Positions 17,546 to 26,919 of a DNA stretch of 64,000 nt are shown piece after piece (position 1 is the first letter of the stretch; every line of letters begins with the position of its first letter). This DNA is from Caballeronia ptereochthonis (GTDB lineage: Bacteria > Pseudomonadota > Gammaproteobacteria > Burkholderiales > Burkholderiaceae), in contig NZ_FCOB02000033.1 in assembly GCF_001545075.1 (NCBI RefSeq), forward strand, positions 1 to 64,000, read 5' to 3'. The notes under the pieces were generated by a model. The model was not told where the DNA came from. It saw only the letters and a list, made by a program, of their open reading frames with translations, and did not search any database. Made by a program: the position numbers and the translations under genes.

Positions 17546-18172
17546 ATGACGCTTCTGGATATCTCCCCACCGATCGGAACCGCCACGCCCGTCTGGCCGG
17601 GCGACACGCCCGTCGGCATCGAGCGCGTGTGGCGCATGGAGGCGGGCTCGCCCGTCAACGTCGCGCGCCTCACGCTCTCGCCGCACACCGGCGCCCACGC
17701 CGACGCGCCGCTTCACTACGACGAACACGGCGCGCCGATCGGCGCGGTCGCGCTCGACACCTACATCGGCGCGTGCCGGGTCGTGCACTGCGTCGGCGCC
17801 GCGCCGCGCGTGCTGCCGGAGCACGTCGCCGCCCATCTGCGCGATATCCCGGCGCGCATCCTGCTGCGCACCTACGCGAACGCGCCGCTCGACGCGTGGG
17901 ACAGCGCCTTCAGCGCCGTCGCGCCCGAAACCGTCGATTTGCTGGCCGCGCACGGCGTCAAGCTCATCGGCATCGACACGCCCTCGCTCGACCCGCAAGA
18001 CTCGAAGACCATGGATGCCCACAAGCGCATCCGCGCACACGGCATGGCGATCCTCGAAGGCCTCGTGCTCGACGCCGTCGCGCAGGGCGATTACGAGCTG
18101 ATCGCCCTGCCGCTCAAATTCTCGACGCTCGATGCAAGCCCGGTTCGCGCCGTTCTGCGTCCGCTTTCCTGA
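17546..18172 (+). CDS. kynB: Kynurenine formamidase KynB
   Basis: Metal-dependent cyclase-like hydrolase that converts N-formylkynurenine to kynurenine, step two of aerobic tryptophan breakdown. It has 208 residues. The metal-site motif [15 protein letters not shown] carries His47, His51 and Asp53, and the later block [19 protein letters not shown] is typical. It is the first gene of kynB-kynU-kynA; kynU starts 25 bp downstream. The upstream 134 bp holds an AT-rich stretch with TATGAT at 17505-17510 as a possible -10. Confidence 0.95.
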   Translation: MTLLDISPPIGTATPVWPGDTPVGIERVWRMEAGSPVNVARLTLSPHTGAHADAPLHYDEHGAPIGAVALDTYIGACRVVHCVGAAPRVLPEHVAAHLRDIPARILLRTYANAPLDAWDSAFSAVAPETVDLLAAHGVKLIGIDTPSLDPQDSKTMDAHKRIRAHGMAILEGLVLDAVAQGDYELIALPLKFSTLDASPVRAVLRPLS

Positions 18173-18197
18173 TTCATAGCCGATCATCTTCAAATAT

Positions 18198-19460
18198 ATG
18201 GACTTTTCGATGAAACATCGTGACGAAGCCGCGGCGCTCGACCGCGACGATCCGCTGCGCCCCCTGCGCGACCAGTTCGCGCTCGCGGACGGCGTGATCT
18301 ATCTCGACGGCAACTCGCTCGGGGTGCCGCCCAAGGCCGCCGCCGCACGCGCCGCCGACGTGATCGGCGGCGAATGGGGCGAAGGCCTGATCCGCAGCTG
18401 GAACACGGCCGGCTGGTTCGCGCTGCCCAAGCGTCTCGGCAACAAGCTCGCACCGCTGATCGGCGCGGGCGAGGACGAGGTCGTCGTCACCGATACGATT
18501 TCCGCCAATCTCTTCAAGATCCTCTCGGCGGCGCTGAAGCTCGCGAACGCGCGCGATCCGAAGCGCCGCGTGATCGTCTCCGAACGTTCGAACTTTCCCA
18601 CCGATCTGTACATCGCGCAGGGCCTGATCGAGCAGCTGGATCGCGGCTACGAGCTGCGCCTCGTCGACGATCCGGCGGAACTGCCCGCCGCCATCGACGA
18701 ACACACCGCGCTCGCGATGATCACGCACGTCAACTACCGCACCGGCTACATGCACGACATGGCCGCGCTCACGGAGACGATTCACCGCGCGGGCGCGCTC
18801 GCCGTCTGGGATCTCGCGCATTCGGCGGGCGCGGTGCCGGTCGATCTGAACGGCGTCGGCGCGGACTACGCGGTCGGTTGCACCTACAAGTACCTGAATG
18901 GCGGACCGGGCTCGCCCGCGTTCGTGTGGGTGCCCAGGCGCCATCAGAACGCGTTCTCGCAGCCGCTTTCCGGCTGGTGGGGACACAGGAAGCCGTTCGA
19001 GATGAACCCGGTGTATCGCCCGGATGACGGCATCGGCCGCTTCCTGTGCGGCACGCAGCCGATCGTGTCGATGTCGCTCGTCGAATGCGGGCTCGACGTC
19101 TTTCTGCAGACCGACATGCAGACGCTCAGGCGCAAGTCGCTCGCGCTCGCTGACCTGTTCATCGCGCTGGTCGAGCAACGATGCGGTGAATTTCCGCTCA
19201 CGCTGGCGACGCCCCGCGAACATGGGCAACGCGGCTCGCAGGTGAGCTTCGAGCACCCGAACGGCTATGAGGTGATGCAGGCGCTGATCGCGCGCGGCGT
19301 GATCGGCGATTATCGCGAGCCGCGCATTCTGCGCTTCGGCTTCACGCCGCTCTATACGCGCTTCGTCGATGTTTGGGACGCGGTCGAAACCTTGCGCGAC
19401 GTGCTCGCGACCGAAAGCTGGCGCGCGCCCGAGTTCGCCGAGCGCGCATCCGTGACCTGA
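18198..19460 (+). CDS. kynU: Kynureninase KynU
   Basis: PLP enzyme that splits kynurenine into anthranilate and alanine. It has 420 residues (or 416 if the second ATG is used). The PLP lysine is Lys231 in [30 protein letters not shown] carries the PLP-ring aspartate. [11 protein letters not shown] near the N terminus and HRKPFEM-type substrate loops match the family. Middle gene of the kynBUA operon; the downstream kynA starts 14 bp after the stop. Confidence 0.95.
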   Translation: MDFSMKHRDEAAALDRDDPLRPLRDQFALADGVIYLDGNSLGVPPKAAAARAADVIGGEWGEGLIRSWNTAGWFALPKRLGNKLAPLIGAGEDEVVVTDTISANLFKILSAALKLANARDPKRRVIVSERSNFPTDLYIAQGLIEQLDRGYELRLVDDPAELPAAIDEHTALAMITHVNYRTGYMHDMAALTETIHRAGALAVWDLAHSAGAVPVDLNGVGADYAVGCTYKYLNGGPGSPAFVWVPRRHQNAFSQPLSGWWGHRKPFEMNPVYRPDDGIGRFLCGTQPIVSMSLVECGLDVFLQTDMQTLRRKSLALADLFIALVEQRCGEFPLTLATPREHGQRGSQVSFEHPNGYEVMQALIARGVIGDYREPRILRFGFTPLYTRFVDVWDAVETLRDVLATESWRAPEFAERASVT

Positions 19461-19474
19461 GAGGAGCGTCGGAC

Positions 19475-20344
19475 ATGAGCGAAACCAAAGGCTGCCCGTT
19501 CGGGCACGGCGCGCAAGCCGGGGAAAAAGGCTGGCACGACGCCAAGCTCGATTTCTCCGACTCGATGAGCTACGGCGATTATCTCGGCCTCGATTCGATC
19601 CTCAACGCGCAGCATCCGCTCTCGCCGGATCACAACGAGATGCTGTTCATCGTGCAGCATCAGACGAGCGAGCTCTGGATGAAGCTCGCGCTCTACGAGC
19701 TGCGCGCGGCGCTCGCGGCGGTGCGTCGCGACGAGCTGCCGCCCGCATTCAAGATGCTTGCGCGCGTGTCGCGCATCTTCGAGCAACTCGTGCAGGCGTG
19801 GAACGTCCTCGCGACGATGACGCCCTCCGAGTACACCGCCATGCGGCCGTATCTCGGCCAGTCGTCGGGGTTTCAGTCGCATCAGTACCGGCAGATCGAG
19901 TTCATGCTCGGCAACAAGAATTCGCAGATGCTGAAGCCGCACGAGCACCGGCCGGACATTCTCGAGCAGGTGCGCGAGACGCTCGAGGCGCCCTCTTTCT
20001 ACGACGAAGTGATCCGCCTGCTCGCGCGACGCGGCTTCGAGATCAACCAGGAGCGCCTGAACCGCGACTGGACGCAGCCGACCACGCACGATGCGTCCGT
20101 CGAGGCTGCATGGCTCGCGGTGTACCGCGATCCGTCACACCATTGGGAGCTCTACGAGATGGCGGAAGAGCTCGTCGATCTGGAAGACGCGTTCCGGCAA
20201 TGGCGCTTCCGGCACGTGACGACGGTGGAGCGCATCATCGGCTTCAAGGGCGGCACGGGCGGCACGGCGGGCGCGCCGTATCTGCGCAAGATGCTCGATG
20301 TCGTGCTGTTTCCGGAACTTTGGCACGTCCGGACGGTGCTTTGA
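19475..20344 (+). CDS. kynA: Tryptophan 2,3-dioxygenase KynA
   Basis: Heme dioxygenase opening the indole ring of tryptophan to N-formylkynurenine, the entry step of the pathway. It has 289 residues from [10 protein letters not shown] with a GAGGAGCG ribosome site. The substrate-region [14 protein letters not shown] contains His62, and the proximal heme ligand is expected to be His247 in [13 protein letters not shown]. The family motif [15 protein letters not shown] is intact. Last gene of the operon, convergent with the IclR gene (gap 4 bp). No anthranilate-degrading genes are in the window. Confidence 0.95.
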   Translation: MSETKGCPFGHGAQAGEKGWHDAKLDFSDSMSYGDYLGLDSILNAQHPLSPDHNEMLFIVQHQTSELWMKLALYELRAALAAVRRDELPPAFKMLARVSRIFEQLVQAWNVLATMTPSEYTAMRPYLGQSSGFQSHQYRQIEFMLGNKNSQMLKPHEHRPDILEQVRETLEAPSFYDEVIRLLARRGFEINQERLNRDWTQPTTHDASVEAAWLAVYRDPSHHWELYEMAEELVDLEDAFRQWRFRHVTTVERIIGFKGGTGGTAGAPYLRKMLDVVLFPELWHVRTVL

Positions 20345-20348
20345 TCCT

Positions 20349-21149
20349 TCATGCGAGGCGCGCGGCCAGCGCCTTCAGCTTCGGGCCGATCGTCTCGCGG
20401 AAATACGCCTCGCCCATCGACGACGCCGGCCCGCTGCTGGAAAGCACCAGCCAGCGCCCGTTGCGCACGTCGCGGAAAGGCGCGGCGATGGCGTTGACGT
20501 CGTCGTGCCATTCGCGGAACGAATAGCAGCAGCCGTCGCGCGCGAAGTCGTCGATCGCGCGCCGCGCTGCTTCGACCAGCGCCGCGCCTTCGGTCTTGCC
20601 GAGTTCCTCGAACAACGTTTCGCGCGCCGCCGGTTCCTGCACGGCGAGATAGGCGCGGCCCATCGAGCTCGTGAGCATCGACAGACGCGAGCCGGGCGCG
20701 AGGCCGAGCGTCAGCGCCGTTTCGCTGCGGATGGTTTCCAGATAAATCATGTCGAGCCCGTCGCGGCAGCCGAGCGAGACCGCCGCGCCGATCTCCCGGG
20801 CGAGCGCGCGCATGTGCGGCCGCGCGAGCTCGAGCGTGTCCGCGCCCGCCAGCAGCGTGAAGCCGAGGGAGAGCACGCCGGTGTCGAGCGCGTACTTGCC
20901 CGCGGGCTCGTCGAAGCGCAGATAGCCGAGCGTCGTCAGCGTGTAGGCCAGACGGTTGACCGTCGCCTTCGGCAAGCCCGTGCGCTCGACGAAATCGCGA
21001 TTGCCGAGCAGCGTCTCGCCGGGACGAAACGCGCGCAGCAGATCGAGCCCGCGCGCGAGCGCGACGACGAACTTGCGCTCGTCGATTTCATCGGACGAGA
21101 TGTGGCGCATTGAAGGCGACATGGAATTTCGGTTGGAATCGGCTGGCAT
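20349..21149 (-). CDS. IclR family transcriptional regulator
   Basis: 266 residues: winged helix-turn-helix (about 27-90; [25 protein letters not shown], then [21 protein letters not shown]) and a C-terminal IclR effector domain. It is divergent from the glutaryl-CoA dehydrogenase gene across about 140 bp that contains an imperfect palindrome, so it probably controls that gene. The start could be a downstream Met (21122); the N-terminal 9 residues are not conserved-looking. The effector is unknown, perhaps an aromatic or lysine-degradation intermediate. Confidence 0.88.
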   Translation of the reverse strand: MPADSNRNSMSPSMRHISSDEIDERKFVVALARGLDLLRAFRPGETLLGNRDFVERTGLPKATVNRLAYTLTTLGYLRFDEPAGKYALDTGVLSLGFTLLAGADTLELARPHMRALAREIGAAVSLGCRDGLDMIYLETIRSETALTLGLAPGSRLSMLTSSMGRAYLAVQEPAARETLFEELGKTEGAALVEAARRAIDDFARDGCCYSFREWHDDVNAIAAPFRDVRNGRWLVLSSSGPASSMGEAYFRETIGPKLKALAARLA

Positions 21150-21184
21150 CGGGTGATAAACTCGGATCTGATTTGCAAAACATT

Positions 21185-21201
21185 GTTTCGCTTAGCGGAA
21201 C
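21185..21201. promoter_or_regulatory. Candidate IclR-type operator
   Basis: GTTTCGC-TTA-GCGGAAC is a 17-bp imperfect palindrome (six of seven arm pairs) in the spacer between the divergent IclR and gcdH genes. Size and sequence resemble IclR-family operators; binding is inference. Confidence 0.4.
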
Positions 21202-21292
21202 TCATGTCAAGCGCCCCGTGCGCCGGCCGATCGTGGAGACCTATCGAAACCGATACGCCCCGGCGCTTTTCGATGAAATGAGGAGAATGCAC

Positions 21293-22483
21293 ATGGCCGA
21301 CGCCGCCCGATTCAACTGGGAAGATCCGCTCTTGCTGGATCAGCAACTGACCGAAGACGAGCGCATGGTGCGCGACGCCGCGCGCGCCTACGCGCAAGAC
21401 AAGCTGCAGCCGCGCGTGATGCAGGCGTTTCGCGAAGAAAAGACCGATCCGGCGATCTTCCGCGAGATGGGCGAACTGGGCCTGCTCGGACCGACGATAC
21501 CCGAGCAGTACGGCGGGCCGGGCCTGAACTACGTGTGCTACGGCCTGATCGCGCGCGAAGTCGAGCGCGTGGATTCGGGCTACCGCTCGATGATGTCGGT
21601 GCAGTCGTCGCTCGTGATGGTGCCGATCAACACCTTCGGCAGCGACGCGCAGAAGGAAAAGTACTTGCCGAAGCTCGCGCGCGGCGAATGGATCGGCTGC
21701 TTCGGCCTCACCGAGCCGAACGCCGGCTCCGACCCGGCCAGCATGACGACGCGCGCAAAGAAAGTGCAGAACGGCTATTCGCTGTCCGGCACGAAGATGT
21801 GGATCTCGAACTCGCCGATCGCGGACGTGTTCGTCGTCTGGGCAAAGCTGGAGGAAGACGGCCGCGATGAAATCCGCGGCTTCATTCTCGAGAAAGGCTG
21901 GAAAGGACTGTCCGCGCCCGCGATTCACGGCAAGGTCGGACTGCGCGCGTCGATCACCGGCGAGGTCGTAATGGACGAGGTGTTCGTCCCCGAAGAGAAC
22001 ATCCTGCCGAACGTGCGCGGGCTGAAGGGACCCTTCACCTGCCTGAACTCGGCGCGCTACGGCATTTCCTGGGGCGCGCTCGGCGCCGCCGAAGCCTGCT
22101 GGCACACCGCGCGGCAATATACGCTGGATCGCAAGCAGTTCGGACGTCCGCTCGCGGCGAACCAGCTGATTCAGAAGAAACTCGCCGACATGCAGACGGA
22201 AATCACGCTCGGCCTGCAAGGCGTGCTGCGCCTCGGACGCATGAAGGACGAAGGCACGGCGGCCGTCGAGATCACGTCGATCATGAAGCGCAACTCGTGC
22301 GGCAAGGCGCTCGAGATCGCGCGGCTCGCGCGCGACATGCTCGGCGGCAACGGTATTTCGGATGAATTCGGCGTCGCGCGTCACCTCGTGAATCTCGAGG
22401 TGGTGAACACGTACGAAGGCACGCACGATATTCATGCGCTGATTCTCGGGCGCGCGCAGACGGGCATTCAGGCGTTTTTCTGA
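21293..22483 (+). CDS. gcdH: Glutaryl-CoA dehydrogenase
   Basis: Acyl-CoA dehydrogenase family FAD enzyme that oxidises and decarboxylates glutaryl-CoA to crotonyl-CoA in lysine, tryptophan or benzoate breakdown. It has 396 residues. [15 protein letters not shown] and [19 protein letters not shown] are characteristic of GcdH, and the catalytic base is Glu375 in [22 protein letters not shown] at 21280 fixes the ATG; the frame is open 61 codons further upstream without homology. Divergent from an IclR regulator and closed by a strong terminator. Confidence 0.93.
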   Translation: MADAARFNWEDPLLLDQQLTEDERMVRDAARAYAQDKLQPRVMQAFREEKTDPAIFREMGELGLLGPTIPEQYGGPGLNYVCYGLIAREVERVDSGYRSMMSVQSSLVMVPINTFGSDAQKEKYLPKLARGEWIGCFGLTEPNAGSDPASMTTRAKKVQNGYSLSGTKMWISNSPIADVFVVWAKLEEDGRDEIRGFILEKGWKGLSAPAIHGKVGLRASITGEVVMDEVFVPEENILPNVRGLKGPFTCLNSARYGISWGALGAAEACWHTARQYTLDRKQFGRPLAANQLIQKKLADMQTEITLGLQGVLRLGRMKDEGTAAVEITSIMKRNSCGKALEIARLARDMLGGNGISDEFGVARHLVNLEVVNTYEGTHDIHALILGRAQTGIQAFF

Positions 22484-22501
22484 ACACCCCGTTCAGATGC
22501 G

Positions 22502-22531
22502 AAAGGGCCGGCGCCTGGGCGCCGGCCCTTT
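22502..22531 (+). terminator. Intrinsic terminator after gcdH
   Basis: A 14-bp perfect stem (22502-22515 against 22518-22531) rich in G and C, ending in TTTGTCGTTTTC, lies 18 bp past the gcdH stop. Confidence 0.85.
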
Positions 22532-22805
22532 GTCGTTTTCGAGCGACTATCGTCTCAGAGCAGATTCGCTCGACTGTTCGAATCGCGTTCTCCTTTGTAA
22601 CTTTCGATAAGCGGCTGAAACTTTTACGGGTCAGATCGTATCAATCCGGACGATGCCGACGATATGACGAGCCCGCGCGCCACGTTGCGACCTCCCCGCC
22701 ACTGGAACGAATTCTGCGTTGAACCGCATTGCAGCACGCAAGCCTTCTCGTCAGCGACCCCATCTTTGGTTACGATTCGCGTAGCCTTACCGATTGGAGC
22801 CTTTA
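22532..22805. other. Intergenic region between gcdH terminator and DUF883 gene
   Basis: 274 bp without a supportable gene. Short inverted repeats occur near 22540-22585 (CGAGCGA with TCGCTCG; GATTCG with CGAATC). The promoter of the DUF883 operon must be here, but no clear -35/-10 pair was found. Confidence 0.5.
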
Positions 22806-23108
22806 ATGTCAGAAATCAACAAGGAGCGATTCATGTCGGATATCAAAACCGTACTAGCTGACGCGGAAGACCTTTTGAAGCAAGCGGCTACCGCCACCGG
22901 TGAACGCGCCTCCGAACTGCGCGAGACTGCCCTTACCCGCCTCAAGCAGGCGAAAGAGAAAGCCGCCGACGCGCAAGTCGTCGTGATCGAGCGAGGCAAG
23001 AAGGCTGCGCGCGCCACCGACGATTACGTGCACGAGCATCCGTGGGCGTCCATCGGCATCGCGACGGGCATCGGCATGGTGATCGGGCTGCTGATCAACC
23101 GCAAATGA
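22806..23108 (+). CDS. DUF883 family protein (ElaB/YqjD-like)
   Basis: 100-residue membrane-anchored protein. A long amphipathic helix (about 10-75, rich in Ala, Lys and Glu) is followed by the family motif HEHPWASIGIATGIGMVIGLLINRK, a single C-terminal transmembrane anchor. E. coli ElaB/YqjD bind ribosomes at the inner membrane in stationary phase; the same role is plausible here. Two starts are possible: ATG at 22806, or ATG at 22833 with a better AGGAG. First gene of a trio with a YqjE-like and a DUF3318-like gene. Confidence 0.88.
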   Translation: MSEINKERFMSDIKTVLADAEDLLKQAATATGERASELRETALTRLKQAKEKAADAQVVVIERGKKAARATDDYVHEHPWASIGIATGIGMVIGLLINRK

Positions 23109-23303
23109 GCGGTTTTTCCGGCCGCACGTCTCGTCTCGCGCCAATGGCCCGCTGATTGCTGACGCGGTTTCTGTCGCGGTCTCCGTTGGACCGAAGCGCG
23201 AGCGCCTGCCCGGGCGCGCGGCGCGACACTCGTACCGGCCGGCTGCTTCACGGGCCGACCGGAACCATAAAAGCGACACCAACGCGCTTCTCGCACCCAA
23301 GCC

Positions 23304-23684
23304 ATGACGACAGAACGGCCACCGCAGCACTCGTCCCCCGGACCATTGCGACGAATTCTGACCTCCGCCTTCGCCATCTTCGAGACGCGCCTTGAACTCA
23401 TCGGCATCGAGCTTCAGGAGGAGAAGGAGCGGCTCATCGGCGTGCTCTTCCTCGGGCTCGCCGCCATGATGCTCGCGATGATGGCGCTCATCTCGCTGAC
23501 GGTGCTGATCGCCATCTTCTTCTGGGACACGTATCGCTGGCAGGCGCTCGGCGGCATCACCGCGCTGTATGCGCTGATCGCCATCGTGTGCGGCCTGCGC
23601 GCGCGCAGCAACCTGCGCGACGCGCCGAACATGTTCGACGACACGCTCGCCGAATTCCGCAAGGACCGGGACACGTTCCGCTGA
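23304..23684 (+). CDS. Phage holin family protein (YqjE-like)
   Basis: 126 residues with two adjacent transmembrane helices (about 50-75 and 80-100) and charged termini. LRRILTSAFAIFETRLELIGIELQEEKER before the helices is typical of the YqjE/holin superfamily 3 proteins that accompany DUF883 genes. Despite the family name there is no phage context. It lies between the DUF883 gene and the DUF3318-like gene, 21 bp before the latter. Confidence 0.85.
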   Translation: MTTERPPQHSSPGPLRRILTSAFAIFETRLELIGIELQEEKERLIGVLFLGLAAMMLAMMALISLTVLIAIFFWDTYRWQALGGITALYALIAIVCGLRARSNLRDAPNMFDDTLAEFRKDRDTFR

Positions 23685-23705
23685 TCTCGCGAACCACCAT
23701 CTGCC

Positions 23706-24200
23706 ATGAGCCAACACGACGACACCTTCAAGACGCCGAAGCACAGCAAGATGCAGAAGCTGCGCACGCCGCAGATGCGCGCGCTGCGCAAGGAGCTGCT
23801 GCTCGCCCGCGCGGATGTCGAGCGCATGGAACTGCGGCAGGCGACCTATGATCTGCGCGCGTCCGTCACGCACTTCAGTTTCCTGCGATTCCTGATTCCG
23901 GGTGGCGGCTCGCGCCGCTGGGGCAGGCGCGGTGCGTCGTCCGGCATTGCCGGCATGCTCGGGTCCCTGCTCGGCTCGGGCAACGTGGGCGCGCTGCTCA
24001 AGCCATATCCGATCATCGGCTCCGTTGCTTCTCTCGTGCTCACCCGGCCGGTGAGAACCAGGCTGCTGCGCAGCGCGAAGCCTCTGCTCAAATGGGGCGG
24101 TCTCGCGCTCGCCGGATGGGAAGGCTGGCGCATCTATCAGCAGATGAAATCCACCGCCACCGAGACTTCCAACGACGCCGTCGACCCGACGGTGTTCTGA
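23706..24200 (+). CDS. DUF3318-like / YqjK-position protein, unknown function
   Basis: 164 residues. The N terminus is basic and helical (MRALRKELLLARADVERMELRQATYDLR); the middle has a Gly/Arg-rich stretch (about 66-85) and a hydrophobic Gly/Leu segment (about 80-112) that may associate with the membrane. Position after DUF883 and YqjE genes equals that of yqjK in E. coli. I assign DUF3318 from memory of the family; confidence in the family name is moderate, in the gene itself high. Confidence 0.75.
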   Translation: MSQHDDTFKTPKHSKMQKLRTPQMRALRKELLLARADVERMELRQATYDLRASVTHFSFLRFLIPGGGSRRWGRRGASSGIAGMLGSLLGSGNVGALLKPYPIIGSVASLVLTRPVRTRLLRSAKPLLKWGGLALAGWEGWRIYQQMKSTATETSNDAVDPTVF

Positions 24201-24219
24201 CTCAAGGCAGTTCCGCAGT

Positions 24220-24684
24220 TCAGCTTCTCCCCGCCCAGCAGGCAGCCGACCGCGCCGCGTCGAGCGGCGTGGTCGCGGCGGGTGCGTGGTTCCAGCGCAA
24301 TCCGGTCGCTTCCATGACGAACGTGCCGCAGGCGTCGTCCTGCATCGCGCCGGAAACGACGGGCGCGGCTTCGATCGCGTAACCGCCGTTCGTCGACGAT
24401 TCGGGCAGCACGGCAAGTCTGTAGACGGCCGCGCCGTTCGATGGCGCCTGATCCAGGCCGGTGCTCAACGCGCTCGCGTTGCCGTTTTCCGAGGCCTGCG
24501 CGAGACGCGCCGTCTCGACGAATTGAACCGCCCGAATGACGGCGGCCGCGGCGTCGAGGCGATGCGCCTTCGTCACATGCGCGCGATAGGCCGGAATCGC
24601 GAAAGTCGCGATGATCGCAACGACGCCCAGTGCGATCATCAATTCGAGCAGGCTGAACCCTGCTGCTCTTCTGCGTTCGTTCAT
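24220..24684 (-). CDS. pilE: Type IV pilin-like protein PilE
   Basis: 154-residue prepilin. The type III signal is short and basic (MNERRRAAG) followed by FSLLELMIALGVVAIIATFAIPAYRAH; cleavage is expected after Gly9, with Glu5 of the mature protein present. Two cysteines near the C terminus (DACGT and AACW) can form the D-loop disulfide. Last gene of fimT-pilV-pilW-pilX-pilE, 9 bp after pilX. By context it is a minor pilin priming type IV pilus assembly, not the major PilA. Confidence 0.85.
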   Translation of the reverse strand: MNERRRAAGFSLLELMIALGVVAIIATFAIPAYRAHVTKAHRLDAAAAVIRAVQFVETARLAQASENGNASALSTGLDQAPSNGAAVYRLAVLPESSTNGGYAIEAAPVVSGAMQDDACGTFVMEATGLRWNHAPAATTPLDAARSAACWAGRS

Positions 24685-24693
24685 GCTCGGTCC

Positions 24694-25185
24694 TCAGAAC
24701 GGCTTGGCGACGACGCGTCGCCAGTGTTGCGTGCTCACGCCATCGGCGACATCGATTCGAAGCTGAAGCCACGCCTCCGAATCCGGCGTCGCGCCGAAAC
24801 CGCGCGCGGTGATCAGATAGGACGCGCTCGCCGCTGCATCCGTCTGCGTCCACGACTCGATCAGGCACTGCGGCGCGCGATACGCGTAGGGCCACGCAGC
24901 GAAAGGCGAAATTGCAGCCGCCGCCGGTCCCTCGAACGATGTCTTCGAGCGCCAGCGCGAGGATTCGTCGCCCGGCGATCGGCTCACGCCGGAGAGCATG
25001 CGGCCGCAGCGGATCAGCGCGCTATCCGCCGCATGGAACGCCTGTACGCGCTCGCGCACCGCGACCGCCGAGCGCGCCGCCACGAGCGACGCCTGGAGCC
25101 AGGCGCTCGCCGTGACCAGCATCATCGCGGCGAGAAACAGGACGACCGGCAGCACGGCGCCGCGCGAAAGCGAACGCCGCTTCAT
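24694..25185 (-). CDS. pilX: Type IV pilus minor pilin PilX-like
   Basis: 163 residues. The N terminus MKRRSLSRGAVLPVVLFLAAMMLVTASAW has the basic leader and hydrophobic helix of PilX proteins, which lack the classical Phe+1/Glu+5. The remainder has two cysteines and is alpha/beta-like. ATGA overlap with pilW upstream shows coupling. PilX forms part of the tip priming complex with PilV, PilW and FimU in other species; the role is inferred from context. Confidence 0.8.
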   Translation of the reverse strand: MKRRSLSRGAVLPVVLFLAAMMLVTASAWLQASLVAARSAVAVRERVQAFHAADSALIRCGRMLSGVSRSPGDESSRWRSKTSFEGPAAAAISPFAAWPYAYRAPQCLIESWTQTDAAASASYLITARGFGATPDSEAWLQLRIDVADGVSTQHWRRVVAKPF

Positions 25186-25976
25186 GGCGCACCTCGTGCC
25201 GACAATGCCGGCGAATTGCGTAGCGCGACGCGCCGCCAGAACGCTTGCCGGGCGCGGCCATCGTCGGCGTGGGCGGACGAGCCTTCGCAATCGATGTAGT
25301 TCGTTCTCCGGCTGGCCTGCATCACGAAACCTCGCGCCAGCACGCAAATATCGGCGGCGTACGCGTCGCGCCAGCGCTCGCGCGTGATCGCCGAAGCATC
25401 GAGCGCCGCGGGCGCGCCCGTCAGCCAGTACATCGCGCGAATCCGCTCGATGCCTTCCACCATCGGCTGCGCCTGCCTGCCATTGCCTTCGCAATAGAGT
25501 TCGGGCTCGCTCGTGGACGCGCTGGCCTTCGCGTAGAAACGGTTGGTGACGAAGACGTCCTGGACCGCTTGCCCGAGACAATCGGTCGGCGCGCCGCCGG
25601 ACGTCGGCCAGGTCGACACGGCATCCGCGGAATAGCGGATCTGCACGCCGTCCGAGCGGCCCGAGAGCGGCTCGCACGACGCCGCCGCGTCCGCGCCGAC
25701 GACGCGTCCCTGCGCACAGCCGAAGAGCGACGCTTCGATGCTTGCGCTCGTGTCCTGGCCGGACGTGAACCCGGCCATCTGCATCTGCTGTCCGATCATG
25801 TCGAGCGCGACCGATCCGGCGTCGTGCATGCGCGCGGCGTCGGCGGCACGTTCGAACGCCGCACGCTGCGCGCGATAGAGCGACAGGCACGCGCTCACGA
25901 TCAACATGCCGAGTGCGAGCGCGATCGTAAGTTCCAGCAGCGTATGGCCGCGCGCAGGCGATGAACGCGGATTCAT
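25182..25976 (-). CDS. pilW: Type IV pilus minor pilin PilW-like
   Basis: 264 residues, the largest of the cluster as expected for PilW. The prepilin leader is MNPRSSPARG followed by HTLLELTIALALGMLIVSACLSLYRAQ; Glu5 is present but the residue after the cleavage Gly is His instead of Phe. Several cysteines occur in the globular part. It overlaps pilV by ATGA at its 5' end and pilX by ATGA at its 3' end. Confidence 0.82.
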   Translation of the reverse strand: MNPRSSPARGHTLLELTIALALGMLIVSACLSLYRAQRAAFERAADAARMHDAGSVALDMIGQQMQMAGFTSGQDTSASIEASLFGCAQGRVVGADAAASCEPLSGRSDGVQIRYSADAVSTWPTSGGAPTDCLGQAVQDVFVTNRFYAKASASTSEPELYCEGNGRQAQPMVEGIERIRAMYWLTGAPAALDASAITRERWRDAYAADICVLARGFVMQASRRTNYIDCEGSSAHADDGRARQAFWRRVALRNSPALSARGAP

Positions 25977-26374
25977 CGCGCGAACGCCACGGCGATGCAC
26001 GACGCAGACGGCGGCGCCTGCGGCTCGGGACACGGATCGGACCGATCCGCCTCGCGCCAGCTCACGACGGCGACCCGCACGCCGTCCGCCCGGTCGAACA
26101 GGGCGACATCGCCGGCGGGAAGCACCGATGCTGCTCTCGCCCGCCATTGCGACACGATGAGCGCGCGGTCCGCATCGCCGCGAACGCCTTCCGTGACCGA
26201 ATCCGCGATGAGCGCCGCGCGTTCCCGCAGCAGCGCCATCCGCTCGCCGCGGGCGAGCGCGCTCTGCACCGCGACGAGTCCGAGGGCCGTGACCGCCGTG
26301 AGCGACAACGCGATCATCACTTCGATCAGCGAATCGCCGCCTTGAACGCATCTGGAAATCCGTGCGCGCCTCAT
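25973..26374 (-). CDS. pilV: Type IV pilus modification/minor pilin PilV-like
   Basis: 133 residues. The leader MRRARISRCVQGG precedes DSLIEVMIALSLTAVTALGLVAVQSAL; the hydrophobic core and Glu5 match PilV, but the residue after Gly is Asp, unusual for a prepilin. The short globular domain ends with a C-terminal Cys pair (DPCPE and ASCIAV). It overlaps fimT and pilW by 4 bp each, so the operon is translationally coupled throughout. Confidence 0.8.
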   Translation of the reverse strand: MRRARISRCVQGGDSLIEVMIALSLTAVTALGLVAVQSALARGERMALLRERAALIADSVTEGVRGDADRALIVSQWRARAASVLPAGDVALFDRADGVRVAVVSWREADRSDPCPEPQAPPSASCIAVAFAR

Positions 26375-26919
26375 GCCGATGCTCCGCAGCCGCCCTGCGT
26401 CATGCGCGCGCGTCCGCCTGCCGCGATCCGGATGCAGCGCCGGGCGGCCGCGCTCGTGACGGATTCGCCGCCGCGCGGAGCGAAATCGAAACTGCGAAAT
26501 CCGCCGATCACCTGGCCGGAGGGCGGCGTGAATGACAGTTCGGTCGATGTTCCTGCGATCGAAACGGACGTCATGGCCGGCTGCACGCGCAAGAGCGTCG
26601 GCACGCCGTCACGATCGACGAACAGGCCCCAGCCGCACGACCAGTCGGTGACTCCGTTGTCGCAGCTTCGCCCGGCCGCGAGGCAATGCCGGGACGCGTC
26701 GATCCGGCACAGCGTGACGCGCGCGCCGCGTCGCGCCGCCTCGGCGCGGGCGAGCGAAAGCGTCGCAAAGAGCGAGCGCGCACGCGCATCGACCTGGTCG
26801 CGCGTCTGCCACGCGACGAACGATGGCGCCGCGAACGTCGCGAGAATCGCCATCACGGCGAGCACGACGCATAGTTCGACGAGCGCGAAACCTGGATGTG
26901 AAGCGCGGATCATCTGCAT
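26371..26919 (-). CDS. fimT: GspH/FimT family pseudopilin
   Basis: 182 residues (or 180 from the second ATG at 26913). The leader MQMIRASHPG is followed by FALVELCVVLAVMAILATFAAPSF, with mature Glu5, and a GspH domain (about 45-170) with RARSLFATLSLARAEAARRG and six cysteines (CRID, HCLA, SCDN, WSCGWG, RCIR, GGCG). First gene of the minor-pilin operon. It corresponds to FimT/FimU that opens pilV-pilW-pilX clusters elsewhere. No pilY1 adhesin gene follows the operon. Confidence 0.85.
   Translation of the reverse strand: MQMIRASHPGFALVELCVVLAVMAILATFAAPSFVAWQTRDQVDARARSLFATLSLARAEAARRGARVTLCRIDASRHCLAAGRSCDNGVTDWSCGWGLFVDRDGVPTLLRVQPAMTSVSIAGTSTELSFTPPSGQVIGGFRSFDFAPRGGESVTSAAARRCIRIAAGGRARMTQGGCGASA

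Noticed and set aside
23304-23684. Phage remnant suggested by the holin-family name
   Set aside because: YqjE-type proteins with DUF883 are chromosomal stress genes; no other phage gene is present.
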